A DNA stretch of 64,000 nucleotides from Rhizobium sp. Q54 (lineage in GTDB: Bacteria > Pseudomonadota > Alphaproteobacteria > SHVZ01). The translations under genes were made by a program, and so were the position numbers. How positions within the stretch are numbered: position 1 is the first letter of the stretch; the number at the start of each line of letters is the position of its first letter. Under the pieces are notes generated by a model. That model searched no databases. It worked only from the letters and a program-made list of their open reading frames with translations, and had not been told where the DNA came from. Location: positions 1 through 64,000 of the forward strand of contig CAMBVS010000006.1 of the NCBI GenBank assembly GCA_945871425.1, read 5' to 3'. This document shows positions 39,513 through 47,379 of the stretch, in pieces.

Positions 39513-40037
39513 ATGAGCGTTACCGAGCAGATCGCCGCAGTTCTCCAGGCCAAGGCAGAGGGGCTGGTAAAGAAATCGTCCAAGATTCTTTCGGAGATCA
39601 TGGACCCGGCCTTCGTCTATGTGAGTTCCGGCGGCAGGAGGGCCGAGAAACAAGCCTATATCGACCGGGTTTGCGCCGCGGCCGACTGGAGCTTCGGTCG
39701 CCAGCTCGTTGAAAATCTTGAGGTTGTGGACTTCGGAAGCTTCGCTGTCGCCACCATGACCCTGCACGACCAATTCGTCCACTCGAGCGGGGCCGTCGAG
39801 CGAACCTACCTGTCGCTCTGCGTCTTTCGGAAGGAAGGAGAACGTTGGCTCTGGGCCGCAGGCCAGACCATGACGCCGGACGTGCCGTTCACCGCCGACA
39901 TAGAGGAAGCCAAGAAGCACCTTTCATCGCTGTACGACCGAGCCGTCGCCGGCGAGGAGATCACCATTTCGATAGCGGGAACGCCGAAAGGGAAGTTGAT
40001 CCGCGCCGACGCCTCGATGAGCAAAGGCAGGGCGTGA
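39513..40037 (+). CDS. NTF2-like (DUF4440-type) domain fused to a Phd/YefM antitoxin-like motif
   Basis: A 174-residue protein that joins two unrelated pieces. Residues ~1-125 look like a DUF4440/SnoaL-type NTF2-like domain: KAEGLVKKSSKILSEIMDPA, FVYVSSGGRRAEKQAYIDRV and the C-terminal strand ERWLWAAGQTM. Residues 130-166, IEEAKKHLSSLYDRAVAGEE plus ITISIAGTPKGKLIRAD, match the Phd/YefM antitoxin pattern (eAK.hLs.Ll..v..GEei.I...Gkp.a.lv). No toxin gene (RelE, Doc, VapC) is next to it; an AEC transporter follows after 28 bases. It is divergent from rpsF. It could be an autoregulated DNA-binding sensor with an NTF2 ligand pocket, but this is inference. GGGGG 5 bases before the ATG may serve as the ribosome-binding site. 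Confidence 0.82.
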   Translation: MSVTEQIAAVLQAKAEGLVKKSSKILSEIMDPAFVYVSSGGRRAEKQAYIDRVCAAADWSFGRQLVENLEVVDFGSFAVATMTLHDQFVHSSGAVERTYLSLCVFRKEGERWLWAAGQTMTPDVPFTADIEEAKKHLSSLYDRAVAGEEITISIAGTPKGKLIRADASMSKGRA

Positions 40038-40065
40038 GCGCTTCCCCGGCTCTGGTTCTTTCCAA

Positions 40066-41004
40066 GTGATCTCGCTCCTCGAGATCGTGCTGCCGATCTT
40101 CGCCGTGGTCCTGGTCGGCTGGATCGTCGGGCGGTTCGAGATCATCAAGGGCGAGCGGGTCAACGGGCTCGCCGATTTCACCTTCTTCATCGCCATCCCG
40201 GCGCTGATGTTCCGCTCGGTGGTCCGCAACATCCGCTGGGAGACGGCGGACCCTGGCGTCCTCATCGTCTATTTCGGCTCCGGGCTCCTGGTCTATGCGA
40301 TCGCGATGGCCATCGGCCTGCGGATCTTCCGGACCACGTTCGAGGAGGCGGCGGTTCTCGGGCTCGCCTGCACCTTCGGCAACTCGGTCCAGCTCGGGAT
40401 TCCGATGGTGGTCCGCAGCTTCGGCGAGCACGGCCTGGTGCCGCTGATGCTGATCATCAGCTTCCACTCCCTCGTTCTGATCGGTCTGACGACGGTGCTG
40501 ATCGAGATCGCGCGCGGGCGCGGCGGCGGCGGCAGGGCGGCGGCGATCCAGTCGGCGAAGGGGACGGCGCGGAACCCGATCATCATCTCGATGATCGCCG
40601 GCCTCGCCATCGCCGCGTTCGACCTCGAGCTGCCGCGGATGGCGGACGACGTCCTGGCGCTGCTCGGTGCCGCCGGGATCCCGTGCGCGCTGTTCGCGCT
40701 CGGCGCCCAGCTTGCCCGCTTCAAGTTCGCCGGCTCGCTGGGGCCGACGGCGGTGATCCTGGCGCTCAAGCTGGCGGCGCTGCCGGCCGTCGTCTGGGCG
40801 CTCGCCCTGGCGTTCGGCCTCGCGCCCGAGGCGGAGTCGGTGGCGATCCTGGCCTCCGGTCTCCCGACCGGAGCCAACGTCTTCATCCTTGCCAACCGCT
40901 ACCTGGTCTACCAGGCGCCGGTGGTCTCCGCGGTGGTGGCCTCGACCGTGCTTTCGCTCGGCACCATCACCCTCCTGATCGCCTGGCTCGGCCCTCACCC
41001 TTGA
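40066..41004 (+). CDS. AEC (auxin efflux carrier) family transporter
   Basis: A 312-residue membrane protein with about ten helices. It starts EIVLPIFAVVLVGWIVGRFE and shows FFIAIPALMFRSVV, then the family-typical FGNSVQLGIPMV near residue 105 with LGLACT before it, and ASGLPTGANVFILANRY near the end, which carries the conserved glycine-asparagine pair of the transport fold. AEC members export or import auxin-like acids and malonate-type or dicarboxylate compounds; no substrate can be assigned. The start is a GTG at 40066, 28 bases after the fusion gene, so they may share a transcript. fabD follows 51 bases later, probably with its own promoter. Confidence 0.92.
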   Translation: MISLLEIVLPIFAVVLVGWIVGRFEIIKGERVNGLADFTFFIAIPALMFRSVVRNIRWETADPGVLIVYFGSGLLVYAIAMAIGLRIFRTTFEEAAVLGLACTFGNSVQLGIPMVVRSFGEHGLVPLMLIISFHSLVLIGLTTVLIEIARGRGGGGRAAAIQSAKGTARNPIIISMIAGLAIAAFDLELPRMADDVLALLGAAGIPCALFALGAQLARFKFAGSLGPTAVILALKLAALPAVVWALALAFGLAPEAESVAILASGLPTGANVFILANRYLVYQAPVVSAVVASTVLSLGTITLLIAWLGPHP

Positions 41005-41055
41005 CAGGACGCCGCCCCGTGTCATGACTCCCGCCCTTTTCGAGCGGGGACCAGC

Positions 41056-41997
41056 ATGACGCGCGCCTTCGTCTGTCCGGGCCAGGGCTCCCAGGCCGTC
41101 GGCATGGGAGTGGAGCTGGCCAAGGCCTTTCCGGTGGCCCGCGAGGTGTTCCAGGAGGTCGACGAGGCGCTGAAGCAGAGCCTGTCGAAGCTGATGGAGC
41201 AGGGGCCCGAAGGCGACCTGATCCTCACCGAGAACGCCCAGCCGGCCCTGATGGCGGTGAGCGTCGCCGTGGTCCGCGTCATCGAGACGGAGAGCGGCAG
41301 GCGCCTGTCCGACCTGGCGTCCCACGTCGCCGGCCATTCGCTCGGCGAGTATTCGGCCTTGGCCGCCGCCGGCGCGCTTTCGGTGCCTGACGCCGCGCGC
41401 CTCCTCAAGCTTCGCGGCCAGTCGATGCAGAAGGCGGTGCCGGTGGGCGAGGGGGCGATGTGCGCCCTTCTCGGCGCCGATCTCGACCAGGCCCGCGCGC
41501 TTGCCGCCGAGGCCGCCCAGGGCCAGGTCTGCGACATCGGCAACGACAACGGCCCGGGCCAGGTGGTCCTCTCCGGCGCCAAGGCCGCCATCGACCGCGC
41601 CATCCAGCTGGCGCCGTCGAAGGGGATCAAGCGGGCGATCTCGCTTCCGGTCAGCGCGCCCTTCCACTCGGCATTGATGGCACCGGCCGCCGACGCGATG
41701 CAGGAGGCGCTGGCCAAGGTCGAGCTGAAGCAGCCGAGCGTGCCGGTCATCTCCAATGTCCGGGCCCAGCCCGTTTCCGACCCGGCCGAGATCAAGCGCC
41801 TGCTGGTGAGCCAAGTGACGGGCCTGGTCCGTTGGCGCGAATGCGTGCTGGCCATGGTCGAGCACGGCGTCACCAAGGAGATCGAGGTCGGCGTCGGCAA
41901 GGTGCTGACCGGCCTCGCCAAGCGCATCCACAAGGATCTCGACGCTCTCTCCGTGCACACGCCGGCCGAGGTCGAGGCGTTCCTGAAGACGGTTTAG
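41056..41997 (+). CDS. fabD: Malonyl-CoA-ACP transacylase
   Basis: A 313-residue FabD, transferring malonyl groups from CoA to acyl carrier protein in fatty acid synthesis. The start MTRAFVCPGQGSQAVGMG is diagnostic. The active-site serine is S95 in VAGHSLGEYSALAAAGAL, and the catalytic histidine is in SAPFHSALMAP. QTLEV-type helices follow and the C-terminus has EIEVGVGKVLTGLAKRI. The gene is followed 12 bases later by fabG. A TTGACA at 41001 lies in the upstream gap, but has no good -10 partner. The fabD-fabG-acpP-fabF-mltG order is the usual one, and the first gene of the cluster here. Confidence 0.97.
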   Translation: MTRAFVCPGQGSQAVGMGVELAKAFPVAREVFQEVDEALKQSLSKLMEQGPEGDLILTENAQPALMAVSVAVVRVIETESGRRLSDLASHVAGHSLGEYSALAAAGALSVPDAARLLKLRGQSMQKAVPVGEGAMCALLGADLDQARALAAEAAQGQVCDIGNDNGPGQVVLSGAKAAIDRAIQLAPSKGIKRAISLPVSAPFHSALMAPAADAMQEALAKVELKQPSVPVISNVRAQPVSDPAEIKRLLVSQVTGLVRWRECVLAMVEHGVTKEIEVGVGKVLTGLAKRIHKDLDALSVHTPAEVEAFLKTV

Positions 41998-42009
41998 GAG
42001 GCTCCCGGC

Positions 42010-42747
42010 ATGTTCGACCTCAACGGCCGCAACGCGCTGGTGACCGGCGCCTCCGGCGACATCGGGCGCGCGATCGCACGTGCGCTCCACGCCCAGGGCG
42101 CCAAGGTGGCGCTCTCCGGCACCCGGGCCGAGGCGTTGAACCAGCTCGCCGGCGAACTCGGCGAGCGGGCGGTGGTGGTGGTGGCCAACCTCTCGGATCC
42201 CGCCGATACCGAGCGCCTGGCCAAGGACGCCGAGGCCGCCCTCGGCCAGATCGACATCCTGGTCAACAATGCCGGCATAACCAAGGACGGGCTCCTGCTC
42301 CGGATGAAGGACGAGGACTGGCAGGCGGTCCTTGAAGTGAACCTCAACGCCGGCATGCGGCTCTCCCGGGCGGCGCTCCGGGGCATGATGAAGCGTCGCT
42401 GGGGCCGGATCATCGGGATCTCGTCCGTGGTCGGGGCCACCGGCAATCCCGGCCAGGCCAACTACGCCGCCGCCAAGGCCGGCATGATCGGCTTCTCCAA
42501 GGCGCTGGCCCAGGAGGTCGCCTCCCGCGGCATCACGGTCAACCTCATCGCCCCCGGCATGATCAAGACGCCGATGACCGACGTCCTGACCGAGGAGCAG
42601 AGGGGGCGGATGCTGGAACGAATCCCCCTCGGGCGCCTGGGCACCTCCGAGGAGATCGCGGCCGCCGCCGTCTACCTGGCGTCGGAGGAGGCGGCCTACG
42701 TCACCGGCGCCACGTTGCATGTGAACGGCGGCATGGCGATGCTGTGA
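42010..42747 (+). CDS. fabG: 3-oxoacyl-ACP reductase
   Basis: A 245-residue SDR that reduces 3-oxoacyl-ACP with NADPH in fatty acid elongation. The cofactor loop is [15 protein letters not shown] (12-26), [14 protein letters not shown] is the standard FabG loop, S139, Y152 and K156 (YAAAKAG) make the active site, and [13 protein letters not shown] is the typical later motif. The start has TAGGAGG upstream, partly overlapping the fabD stop region. It is a good match to housekeeping FabG rather than to generic SDRs because of its place between fabD and acpP. Cytoplasmic, tetrameric in the family. Confidence 0.97.
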   Translation: MFDLNGRNALVTGASGDIGRAIARALHAQGAKVALSGTRAEALNQLAGELGERAVVVVANLSDPADTERLAKDAEAALGQIDILVNNAGITKDGLLLRMKDEDWQAVLEVNLNAGMRLSRAALRGMMKRRWGRIIGISSVVGATGNPGQANYAAAKAGMIGFSKALAQEVASRGITVNLIAPGMIKTPMTDVLTEEQRGRMLERIPLGRLGTSEEIAAAAVYLASEEAAYVTGATLHVNGGMAML

Positions 42748-42856
42748 TGAGCCGGATCGCCGGGCCGTCTGGACCGCCCCGGGCGAGTTGTGTTACCACC
42801 CGACCGCCCGGCCGCAATTCGGCACGGAACAAGGTTTTTCCGAAGGAAACGAAGAG

Positions 42857-43093
42857 ATGAGCGACATCGAAGACCGCGTGAAGAAGATCGTGGTCGAGCA
42901 TCTGGGCGTCGAAGAGGCGAAGGTCACGGCCAACGCCAGCTTCGTCGACGACCTCGGCGCCGACAGCCTGGACACGGTCGAGCTGGTCATGGCCTTCGAG
43001 GAGGAGTTCGGCATCGAGATCCCGGACGACGCCGCGGAGAAGATTCTCACCGTCCAGAACGCGATCGAGTTCATCAAGTCCAAGCAAGGCTGA
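42857..43093 (+). CDS. acpP: Acyl carrier protein
   Basis: A 78-residue ACP, the carrier for growing fatty acids. The phosphopantetheine attachment serine is S37 in [20 protein letters not shown], and the protein is strongly acidic, as expected. The start [16 protein letters not shown] is the typical one, with a purine-rich stretch (AAGGAAACGAAGAG) before the ATG at 42857. The 109-base gap from fabG may hold an extra promoter, which is common because ACP is needed in large amounts; I could not pick a convincing one. fabF begins 10 bases downstream. Confidence 0.98.
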   Translation: MSDIEDRVKKIVVEHLGVEEAKVTANASFVDDLGADSLDTVELVMAFEEEFGIEIPDDAAEKILTVQNAIEFIKSKQG

Positions 43094-43103
43094 GCTTAGA
43101 CCC

Positions 43104-44366
43104 ATGCGCCGCGTCGTCGTCACCGGTCTCGGCCTGGTCACCCCGCTCGGGGTCGGCGTCGAGAACACTTGGGCGAAGCTGCTCCGGGGCGAATCCGGGG
43201 TGCGCGCGATCCAGAGCTTCGACGTCTCCGACCTGCCGGCGAAGATCGCCGGGCAGCTGCCTCGGGGCGAGACCAGCGAAGGCAACTTCAATGCCGACGA
43301 CTGGGTCGAGCCGAAAGAGCAGCGGCGGATGGACCCGTTCATCATCTATGCGATGGCGGCCGCCCAGCAGGCGATCGAGGACTCCGGCGCCAGGCCCAAG
43401 ACCGAGGACGAGAAGGAGCGGATGGGGGTCATGATCGGCTCCGGCATCGGTGGCCTGATCGGCATCTCCGAAGGCGCCGTAGTCCTGGCCGAGAAGGGGC
43501 CGCGCCGCGTCAGCCCGTTCTTCATCCCGTCCAATCTGATCAATCTGGCCTCCGGCCACGTCTCCATCCGCTACGGCCTCAAGGGGCCGAACCATGCGGT
43601 GGTCACGGCGTGCTCGACCGGCGCGCACGCGATCGGCGACGCCGCCCGGCTGATCCAATGGGAAGACGCCGACGTCATGGTCGCCGGCGGCACCGAGGCC
43701 GCGGTCTCGCGCCTCGGCATCGCCGGGTTCGCAGCCGCCCGTGCGCTCTCGACCGGCTTCAACGACACGCCGGAGAAGGCGTCCCGCCCCTGGGACAAGC
43801 GCCGCGACGGCTTCGTCATGGGCGAGGGCGCCGGCATCGTCGTGCTCGAGGAGTACGAGCGCGCCAAGGCCCGCGGCGCCAAGATCTATGCCGAGGTCAC
43901 CGGCTACGGCATGTCGGGCGACGCCCACCACATCACCGCGCCGGCCGAGGACGGCAATGGCGGCTTCCGCTCGATGCGGGCGGCGCTCAAACGCGCCGGC
44001 CTCAAGACCTCCGACATCGACTACGTCAACGCCCACGGCACCTCGACTCCGCTCGGCGACGAGATCGAGCTGGGCGCGGTCAAGCGTCTGTTCGGCGAGG
44101 ACGCCTACAAGCTGTCGATGTCCTCGACCAAGTCGGCGATCGGCCACCTGCTGGGCGCTGCCGGCAGCGTCGAGGCGATCTTCTCGGTGCTCGCCATCCG
44201 CGACCAGATCGCACCGCCGACCCTGAACCTCGAAGATCCTTCGGACGGCTGCGACATCGACCTCGTGCCGCTCGCAGCGAGGAAGCGCCCGATCCGCAAC
44301 GCGCTCTCCAACTCCTTCGGCTTCGGCGGCACCAACGCCTCGCTCGTCTTCTCGGCCGTAAGCTGA
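43104..44366 (+). CDS. fabF: 3-oxoacyl-ACP synthase II
   Basis: A 420-residue condensing enzyme that extends acyl-ACP with malonyl-ACP. The nucleophile is C170 in VVTACSTGAHAIGDAARL, and the two histidines are in NAHGTSTPLGD and KSAIGHLLGAAGS. The start RRVVVTGLGLVTPLGVGVEN is diagnostic of FabF. The length is normal and the C-terminal NSFGFGGTNASLVF is complete. It is directed by ACP supplied from the adjacent acpP. mltG follows 13 bases later, so the envelope lytic transglycosylase is co-expressed with fatty acid synthesis. Confidence 0.98.
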   Translation: MRRVVVTGLGLVTPLGVGVENTWAKLLRGESGVRAIQSFDVSDLPAKIAGQLPRGETSEGNFNADDWVEPKEQRRMDPFIIYAMAAAQQAIEDSGARPKTEDEKERMGVMIGSGIGGLIGISEGAVVLAEKGPRRVSPFFIPSNLINLASGHVSIRYGLKGPNHAVVTACSTGAHAIGDAARLIQWEDADVMVAGGTEAAVSRLGIAGFAAARALSTGFNDTPEKASRPWDKRRDGFVMGEGAGIVVLEEYERAKARGAKIYAEVTGYGMSGDAHHITAPAEDGNGGFRSMRAALKRAGLKTSDIDYVNAHGTSTPLGDEIELGAVKRLFGEDAYKLSMSSTKSAIGHLLGAAGSVEAIFSVLAIRDQIAPPTLNLEDPSDGCDIDLVPLAARKRPIRNALSNSFGFGGTNASLVFSAVS

Positions 44367-44379
44367 CAGGGCCCGGCCG

Positions 44380-45372
44380 ATGCGCGCGCGCATCGCCGCC
44401 GGTGTCCTTCTCGGACTGGTGATCGCGGGGATCGCCGGCGCCAAGTGGTGGGATCGCCAGATCCTGAACCCCGGGCCGCTGCCGGCGAGCCGCACCGTCC
44501 TACTCCCCCGCGGCGCCGGCCTGAGCGAGATCGCCGACCGGCTGGAGGCCGCCCGCGTCGTCGCCGACCGGCGGATCTTCCAGCTCGCGGCATGGACGCT
44601 CGGGCAAGGCCGCAACCTCAAGGCCGGCGAATATGCCGTTCCGGCTCACGCGAGTCTTCGCGACGTCGTCCAGCTGCTCTCTTCCGGACGCGTTGTCGTC
44701 CGCAAGGTGACCATCCCGGAGGGGCTGACGGTCCGCCAGACGCTGGCGACCCTGGCGGAGGCCGAAGGCATGGAAGGCACCGTCGCTGCCGAGGCGATCA
44801 AGGAGGGCGAACTCCTGCCCGCGACCTACAATTATGTCTGGGGCGACGAGCGCGGTCGCATGGTCGTCCGCATGCGCGCAGCGATGGCCGAAATGGTGGA
44901 GCGGCTCTGGCGCGAGCGCGCACCCGGCCTGCCGCTGACGACGCCGGCCGAGGCGGTGACGCTGGCCTCCATCGTCGAGAAGGAGACCGGCCGCGCCGAC
45001 GAGCGGGCCCGCATCGCCGGTGTCTTCTTCAATCGGCTGAAGGCCGGCATGAAGCTGCAGTCGGATCCGACGGTGGCCTATGCCGTGGCCGGAGGCCGCG
45101 ACCTCGGCCGGCCGCTGACCCGCGCCGACCTCCGCCTGCTGCATCCCTACAACACCTACATGATCGAAGGCCTGCCGCCGGGCCCGATCGCCAATCCCGG
45201 CAAGGCGGCGCTCGAGGCGGTGATGAAGCCGGCGGAGACGGACGCGCTCTACTTCGTCGCCGACGGCTCCGGCGGCCACGCCTTCGCCAAGACGCTTGAC
45301 GAGCACAACCGCAACGTCGCCCGCTGGCGCCGCCTCATGCGGGAGCGGGGGCAGCCGGTTCCGGAGGAGTAA
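44380..45372 (+). CDS. mltG: Endolytic murein transglycosylase MltG
   Basis: A 330-residue inner-membrane-anchored enzyme that cuts nascent glycan strands and sets their length. An N-terminal membrane segment (RIAAGVLLGLVIAGIAGAKW, about 3-22) is followed by a LysM-like domain (VLLPRGAGLSEIADRLEAA) and the YceG catalytic domain: ASIVEKETGRADERARIAGV with the catalytic glutamate, then KLQSDPTVAYA and PYNTYMIEGLPPGPIANPG. The C-terminus reads FVADGSGGHAFAKTLDEHNR. It is the last gene of the fab cluster, as in many bacteria. Its 3' end overlaps the convergent flavin-protein gene by 38 bases. Confidence 0.95.
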   Translation: MRARIAAGVLLGLVIAGIAGAKWWDRQILNPGPLPASRTVLLPRGAGLSEIADRLEAARVVADRRIFQLAAWTLGQGRNLKAGEYAVPAHASLRDVVQLLSSGRVVVRKVTIPEGLTVRQTLATLAEAEGMEGTVAAEAIKEGELLPATYNYVWGDERGRMVVRMRAAMAEMVERLWRERAPGLPLTTPAEAVTLASIVEKETGRADERARIAGVFFNRLKAGMKLQSDPTVAYAVAGGRDLGRPLTRADLRLLHPYNTYMIEGLPPGPIANPGKAALEAVMKPAETDALYFVADGSGGHAFAKTLDEHNRNVARWRRLMRERGQPVPEE

Positions 45373-45967
45373 GGCCGTGCGCCGCCGCCAGCTGGGATTC
45401 GAGCGTCCTGATGCGGGCGGTCAGCGCGTCGACCGCCGCCATCACCTCCTCGGCCGGGAACATCTGCGGGATGTGCTGCGGGCAATTCCGGTCCCAGGCC
45501 ACGATGGTGAACAGGATCGCCTGCTCCGGTCGGGCGTCGTAGCCCTCGGGGAAGAGGCGGGCGATCATCTCCGGATCGTCGGTGACCCGCGCCATGCCCC
45601 AGATCTTCACCCGGCGGCGGTTGACGTAGTCCATCAGGAACAGGAACGCCCGCGAGTTGTCGGCGAGGTTGCCGGTGGTGATGTATTGCCGGTTGCCGGT
45701 GAAGTCGGCGAAGCCCAACGTCGTCTCGTCGACCACGCGGAGAAACCCCTTCGGTCCGCCCCGGTGCTGGATGTAGGGCTGACCATCGGGCGCAGTGGTC
45801 GCCATGTAGAACGACCTCGCTTCCGCGATCGTCGCCGCGAGATCGGGCGTGACCATGGTCGGCCAGCCGCCCTTTTGCTCCTGGCGGGCATAGGCGGCAC
45901 GCGAGCCGCGCTTGGTCTGGATCTCTTTCACGCGCGGGGTGAAGGCGACATCGGAGGAGGGGATCAT
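45335..45967 (-). CDS. Pyridoxamine 5'-phosphate oxidase family (split-barrel flavin-binding) protein
   Basis: A 210-residue protein with a split-barrel fold of the PNPOx-like family. Landmarks are MATTAPDGQPYIQHRGGPKG, then LGFADFTGNRQYITTGNL, FLFLMDYVNRRRVKIWGMAR and RNCPQHIPQMFP near the end, a motif seen in the larger members that bind FMN. The last 40 residues are a coiled coil with a Pro/Ala tail. It may reduce or oxidise a small substrate, or bind flavin or heme; it is not the pdxH enzyme itself. Divergent from the LysR gene with a strong palindrome between, so it is the likely target of that regulator. The 3' end overlaps mltG by 38 bases. Confidence 0.87.
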   Translation of the reverse strand: MIPSSDVAFTPRVKEIQTKRGSRAAYARQEQKGGWPTMVTPDLAATIAEARSFYMATTAPDGQPYIQHRGGPKGFLRVVDETTLGFADFTGNRQYITTGNLADNSRAFLFLMDYVNRRRVKIWGMARVTDDPEMIARLFPEGYDARPEQAILFTIVAWDRNCPQHIPQMFPAEEVMAAVDALTARIRTLESQLAAAHGLTPPEPAAPAPA

Positions 45968-46046
45968 CGGAGCCTCGTCTTAAGAACTGGTGCCCTCCAA
46001 GATCGTCTCGAACCTTCCTCGTGATAATCTCCAGAGTCTAGGTGAT

Positions 46047-46069
46047 ATTATCCCGAATATCGGGATAAT
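46047..46069. promoter_or_regulatory. Perfect palindromic operator in the LysR/flavin-protein gap
   Basis: ATTATCCCGA-ATA-TCGGGATAAT is a perfect 10-base inverted repeat with a 3-base spacer, in a 107-base divergent gap and ending five bases before the LysR start. The arms include the T-N11-A spacing expected of LysR-type sites. The position over the LysR ribosome-binding region suggests that the protein represses its own gene and controls the divergent flavin-protein gene. Confidence 0.6.
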
Positions 46070-46074
46070 GGGGC

Positions 46075-46995
46075 ATGGATCGGGTCGAGGCCATGGGTCT
46101 GTTCGTCGCCGTTGCCGACGCGGGAAGCCTGGTCGCCGCGGCACGACGGCTGCGCCTGCCGGCGCAGTCGGTCAGCCGCAAGCTGCAGGCGCTCGAGGAG
46201 CATCTGCGCGCGCGCCTCCTCACGCGGACGACGCGCCGGCTCGCGCTCACCGAGGAGGGGCGCCACTACGTCGAGGCCTGCCGGCGCATTCTCGCCGATG
46301 TCGAGGAGGCTGAGCGCGGGGTCGCCGGCCGCCATGACGAGCCGCGTGGCGCGCTCGCCGTCACCGCGCCGGTGGTCTTCGGCCGGCTTCATGTGCTGCC
46401 GGCGCTGATGGCCTTCCTCAGTGCCTACCGCAATGTCCAGGCGCGTCTGGTGCTGATAGATCGAGTCGTTGATCTGGTCGAGGAGGGCATCGACGTCGCC
46501 ATCAGGATCGGGGCGCTGCCGGACTCCTCGCTGGTCGCGCGCCGGGTCGGCAGCCTCCGTCGCGTGATCTGCGCCAGCCCGGGCTATCTCGACGCACACG
46601 GGGTGCCGATACGGCCCGGGGATCTCGCCGACCATGACTGCGTCACCTTCGCCGGGATCTCCCCGACCGATCGCTGGAGCTTCCGGGAAGAGGGGCGAGA
46701 GCTCTCGGTCCCGGTACGCTCCCGCCTGGTCGTGACCACGGCCGAAGCGGCGGTCGATGCCGCCGTCGCCGGCCTCGGCGTCGTCCGTCTGCTCTCCTAC
46801 CAAGTGGCGGCGGCCGTCGCCGAGGGTCGCCTCCGCCTGATCTTGCAGCGGTTCGAGCCGCCGGAGGTCCCCGTCCATCTGGTCTCGGTCGAGACGCGGT
46901 TCGCGCCGGCCCGGGTCCGCGCCTTCCTCGACTTCGCTGTGCCGCGGCTCAGGGCGCAGCTGCAAGCACTCGGCGAGAGTTGGACTTTGCGCTAG
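46075..46995 (+). CDS. LysR family transcriptional regulator
   Basis: A 306-residue LysR regulator. The helix-turn-helix is in residues 3-60: MGLFVAVADAGSLVAAARRL, then SVSRKLQALEEHL and RLLTRTTRRLALTEEG. The remainder is the two-lobed effector domain, with LPDSSLVARRVGSLRRVICA and AGLGVVRLLSYQVAAAVAEG. It belongs to the CrgA/DsdC-like group that often controls a divergent neighbour. Here that is the split-barrel flavin protein, and the palindrome 46047-46069 between them is the probable operator. The ATG at 46075 follows the operator closely with only GGGG as a ribosome-binding site, consistent with tight autoregulation. The effector is unknown. Confidence 0.95.
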   Translation: MDRVEAMGLFVAVADAGSLVAAARRLRLPAQSVSRKLQALEEHLRARLLTRTTRRLALTEEGRHYVEACRRILADVEEAERGVAGRHDEPRGALAVTAPVVFGRLHVLPALMAFLSAYRNVQARLVLIDRVVDLVEEGIDVAIRIGALPDSSLVARRVGSLRRVICASPGYLDAHGVPIRPGDLADHDCVTFAGISPTDRWSFREEGRELSVPVRSRLVVTTAEAAVDAAVAGLGVVRLLSYQVAAAVAEGRLRLILQRFEPPEVPVHLVSVETRFAPARVRAFLDFAVPRLRAQLQALGESWTLR

Positions 46996-47019
46996 GTTCG
47001 ACCGAACAGCGAGGGCGCG

Positions 47020-47379
47020 ATGCGTATCTCCGGGCGGATGCTCTTGGAAGGCTTCGCGGCCGCGGTCTTCATCGCCGCCGGCCTCCTCGGCATGGCGCTG
47101 GTCGCCCGCGTCGGCTTCATCGGTGTCGGCATCGTCGGCGCGTTGATCTGGTTCGTTTGCGTGAGGATCGAACTGAACAGCGATGGCCCGATCGACATCG
47201 TGCGTTCGCCCGATCTCTACGCCCGCCTGGTGCGCGAACGCCAGTCGCGGTCGTCGGCGGAAAAGGCGGCGATGCGCCTTGAGAAGCGGGTGCTCGCCCG
47301 CTCGCTGCCGTTCTTCCGCTATCTCGGCATAGGCCTGACGATCATCGGCTTCGGCGTCTTCCTGGTGTTCCGGGTCTAG
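47020..47379 (+). CDS. Small membrane protein of unknown function
   Basis: A 119-residue protein with three likely membrane helices: about 9-30 (EGFAAAVFIAAGLLGMALVA), 31-48 (VGFIGVGIVGALIWFVCV) and 98-117 (LGIGLTIIGFGVFLVF). A cytoplasmic or periplasmic loop of ~45 charged residues (SPDLYARLVRERQSRSSAEK) lies between helices 2 and 3. I do not recognise the family. It begins 24 bases after the LysR gene on the same strand and is convergent with rnd, overlapping its end by four bases. It may be expressed with the LysR gene, although a relation is not evident. Confidence 0.72.
   Translation: MRISGRMLLEGFAAAVFIAAGLLGMALVARVGFIGVGIVGALIWFVCVRIELNSDGPIDIVRSPDLYARLVRERQSRSSAEKAAMRLEKRVLARSLPFFRYLGIGLTIIGFGVFLVFRV

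Noticed and set aside
41001-41029. TTGACA upstream of fabD as a promoter
   Set aside because: The -35 is perfect, but at 17 bases the -10 reads ATGACT, too far from TATAAT to call.
39961-42720. A 919-residue - strand open frame
   Set aside because: It is antisense to the AEC transporter, fabD and fabG, all certain genes; its composition (His, Asp, Arg, Gly-rich) is typical of a shadow frame.
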